From positions 1 through 7,485 of the forward strand of contig NZ_DIXC01000077.1 in the NCBI RefSeq assembly GCF_002435945.1: DNA of 7,485 nt, written 5' to 3'. The translations under genes were made by a program, and so were the position numbers. This document shows positions 6,508 through 7,485 of the stretch, piece by piece; positions within the stretch are counted from its first letter, which is position 1, and the number at the start of each line of letters is the position of its first letter. Below the pieces are notes generated by a model. That model saw only the letters and a program-made list of their open reading frames with translations, did not search any database and had not been told where the DNA came from. This DNA comes from Mesotoga sp. UBA6090 (GTDB lineage Bacteria; Thermotogota; Thermotogae; Petrotogales; Kosmotogaceae).

Positions 6508-6926
6508 TTCTCTTCACCCTCATATTCAATCCTCATTGTAAGATCTACCGAGTTCTTCAACATGGCAGAGACAGAGCAATATCTTTCCTGCGAGAGATTC
6601 ACTGCCTTTTCAATCTTGTCCTTCGGAAGATTCTTGCCGGAGAAATGGTAGACGAGTTCAATGCTTGTGAAGACTTTTGGATGCTCTTTAGCATACTCAT
6701 AATTTGCAGAAATCGAGTATTCGTAGTCGCTGACCTTCATCTTGGAGAGTATGGAAACAACGTCCATCGACGTGCACCCCATCAATGCAGCCAGAACCAT
6801 CTCCATCGGGCTTGGTGCCGAACCATCTCCTCCTGAAGCTTCCTTGGCGTCCATATGTATGTCATGACCTGAGGGGGTTTTTGCGTAGAAGGCCATCTTC
6901 CCTATCCTCTTAGCAGAGTATTCCAT
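6504..6926 (-). CDS. OsmC/YhfA-family redox protein
   Basis: This is a small protein of the OsmC/Ohr superfamily, whose characterised members reduce organic hydroperoxides through a cysteine pair. This one looks more like the YhfA branch, whose function is less settled. From ATG at 6926 it has 140 residues, the family's usual size. It shows the core GGDGSAPSPMEMVLAALMGCTSMDVVSIL (32-60) with Cys51, and the second cysteine in SQERYCSVSAML (112-123), Cys117. The ATG is preferred over TTG at 6944 because AGGAG (6935-6939) is 8 bases before it, and the TTG lies next to the terminator's T run. It is the first gene of the operon and overlaps mrp by 4 bases. Its pairing with an Fe-S carrier may point to oxidative protection, but that is inference. 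Confidence 0.9.
   Translation of the reverse strand: MEYSAKRIGKMAFYAKTPSGHDIHMDAKEASGGDGSAPSPMEMVLAALMGCTSMDVVSILSKMKVSDYEYSISANYEYAKEHPKVFTSIELVYHFSGKNLPKDKIEKAVNLSQERYCSVSAMLKNSVDLTMRIEYEGEEN
6515..6521 (-). promoter_or_regulatory. Shine-Dalgarno supporting the TTG start of mrp
   Basis: GAGGGTG on the minus strand lies 7 bases before the TTG at 6507 and within the end of the OsmC-like gene. The same ten bases, GAGGGTGAAG, recur before mtnA (its GAGGGTG is at 5710-5716, 8 bases before the GTG). Both non-ATG starts are therefore served by the same site. Confidence 0.6.
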
Positions 6927-6934
6927 TGTCTCAT

Positions 6935-6939
6935 CTCCT
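6935..6939 (-). promoter_or_regulatory. Shine-Dalgarno setting the OsmC start
   Basis: AGGAG lies 8 bases before ATG 6926. The alternative upstream TTG at 6944 lies before this site and has only the terminator's T run behind it, so it has no ribosome site. Confidence 0.65.
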
Positions 6940-6942
6940 CTC

Positions 6943-6967
6943 AAAAAAAAGGGCCTAAGCCCCTTTT
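6943..6967 (-). terminator. Intrinsic terminator after rplT
   Basis: On the minus strand it reads AAAA, then GGGGC, TTAG, GCCC and eight T. The stem is GGGC/GCCC with loop TTAG, extended by AAAA pairing with the first four T past one bulged G. A run of eight T follows at 6950-6943. The rplT stop codon (6966-6968) overlaps the first arm. The T run ends only 16 bases before the ATG of the OsmC gene. Confidence 0.88.
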
Positions 6968-7325
6968 AATTTCCGTTCAGTGCCGATTTGGCGATCTCGC
7001 AATACTCCCTAAACGTGTCGAAGTCATTAACTGCAAGGTCTGCAAGCATCTTTCTGTTGATGTTAACACCGGCAATTTTCAAACCATGTATCAGATCATT
7101 GTACTTGGTGCCCGCGATTCGTGCGCCGGCATTGATCCTGGTAATCCAGAGTTTCCTGAAATCTCTCTTCCTGATCTTTCTTCCCGCATAGGCATAGACA
7201 CCGGATCTTATGTAAAACTGCTTAGCCAGCCTGTATCTTCTGCTCAGGGCACCTCTATAACCCTTCGCAGCTTTCAGGTATTTCAGCTTTTTCTTCTTTG
7301 AAGTTACTCCACCTTTAACACGCAT
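6966..7325 (-). CDS. rplT: 50S ribosomal protein L20
   Basis: L20 binds 23S rRNA early in assembly of the large subunit; in many bacteria it also represses translation of its own operon. The 119 residues match the family length. The N-terminus reads MRVKGGVTSKKKKLKYLKAAKGYRG (standard members: MaRvKrgv..r.rhkKiLKlAKGYrG), followed by RSGVYAYAGRKIRKRDFRKLWITRINAGAR, a near-universal L20 block, and YNDLIHGLKIAGVNINRKMLADLAVND. AGGTG lies 8 bases before the ATG. The gap from rpmI is 23 bases. The stop is inside the hairpin of the terminator. Any autoregulatory leader would lie upstream of the window. Confidence 0.98.
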   Translation of the reverse strand: MRVKGGVTSKKKKLKYLKAAKGYRGALSRRYRLAKQFYIRSGVYAYAGRKIRKRDFRKLWITRINAGARIAGTKYNDLIHGLKIAGVNINRKMLADLAVNDFDTFREYCEIAKSALNGN

Positions 7326-7348
7326 CTAAATCTCACCTCTCAAAAGGG

Positions 7349-7485
7349 TCAAATGCCCAGGCTTTTCTTGACTTTCTTCTCGTATCCGCCTTCGACCAGC
7401 TTCCATTTTCGAGCCTCGCGGCGGCTGCTTTCACTCTTTTTACCGGTATTATGACCAGTACCAGATTGGTTCCTCATGATCTTTC
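7349..7485 (-). CDS. rpmI: 50S ribosomal protein L35, C-terminal part (5' end off window)
   Basis: The reading frame enters from the right edge and ends at TGA 7349-7351, giving 45 codons of an expected 60-67. The text begins KIMRNQSGTGHNTGKKSES and ends GGYEKKVKKSLGI. The H....KS spacing, the following basic stretch (RREARK) and the K.VK..L tail line up with the C-terminal two thirds of L35. Its position 23 bases before rplT is the canonical rpmI-rplT order. The basic stretch after KS has more acidic and small residues than usual (ESSRREARKWKL). The ATG inside (7477) is not a good start, since the frame stays open upstream. Identity rests mostly on synteny plus spacing, so confidence is a little lower. 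Confidence 0.82.
   Translation of the reverse strand, partial: KIMRNQSGTGHNTGKKSESSRREARKWKLVEGGYEKKVKKSLGI

Noticed and set aside
6480..6836. Plus-strand open frame of 118 codons opposite the OsmC-like gene and mrp start
   Set aside because: It is a shadow of two well-supported minus-strand genes and has no recognisable domain.
7000..7100. Possible promoter for the OsmC operon within rplT
   Set aside because: TTGCAG hexamers are present on the minus strand, but none has a TATAAT-like box at a suitable distance.

Overview
The window is a compact, ordinary bacterial housekeeping segment with every gene on the minus strand, so transcription runs from the right edge (7485) to the left edge (1). 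The proteins read as Thermotogota. Upp, MtnA, SerHydroxymethyltransferase and thymidine kinase all match my recollection of Thermotoga-type sequences, and the apparently mid-40s GC content would suit a mesophilic or moderately thermophilic relative such as Mesotoga or Kosmotoga. That placement is inference from memory, not from a search.

Right end (7485 to 6943): the 3' part of rpmI (ribosomal protein L35) is followed by rplT (L20), the usual end of an infC-rpmI-rplT operon. A clear intrinsic terminator closes it, and the rplT stop codon lies in the first arm of the hairpin.

Centre (6926 to 1378): seven tightly packed genes follow in the order osmC-like, mrp, mtnA, glyA, upp, a short PfkB-family kinase, tdk. 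Neighbours overlap by 1, 4, 8 and about 26 bases or are separated by 4 to 22 bases, so they look like one translationally coupled operon. The products share a theme. Mrp is an Fe-S cluster carrier or ATPase, and the OsmC-like protein probably handles thiols or peroxides. MtnA recycles methylthioribose-1-phosphate. GlyA supplies glycine and one-carbon units, which are needed for dTMP and purine synthesis. Upp, Tdk and probably the PfkB kinase salvage pyrimidine bases and nucleosides. Several starts are non-ATG (TTG for mrp, GTG for mtnA, and probably GTG for upp and the PfkB kinase).

Left end (1377 to 1): a 236-base gap, the only sizeable intergenic region, separates tdk from ffh. It holds a small imperfect hairpin and a weak promoter candidate. 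The ffh gene (SRP GTPase) then runs off the left edge with its first 380 codons present.

I see no mobile element, CRISPR array, tRNA, rRNA or riboswitch, and no convincing new system. The items most worth a second look are the small divergent PfkB kinase between upp and tdk, the seven-gene operon that begins just behind a terminator with no visible promoter, and two genes whose Shine-Dalgarno positions argue for GTG starts downstream of the ATG.
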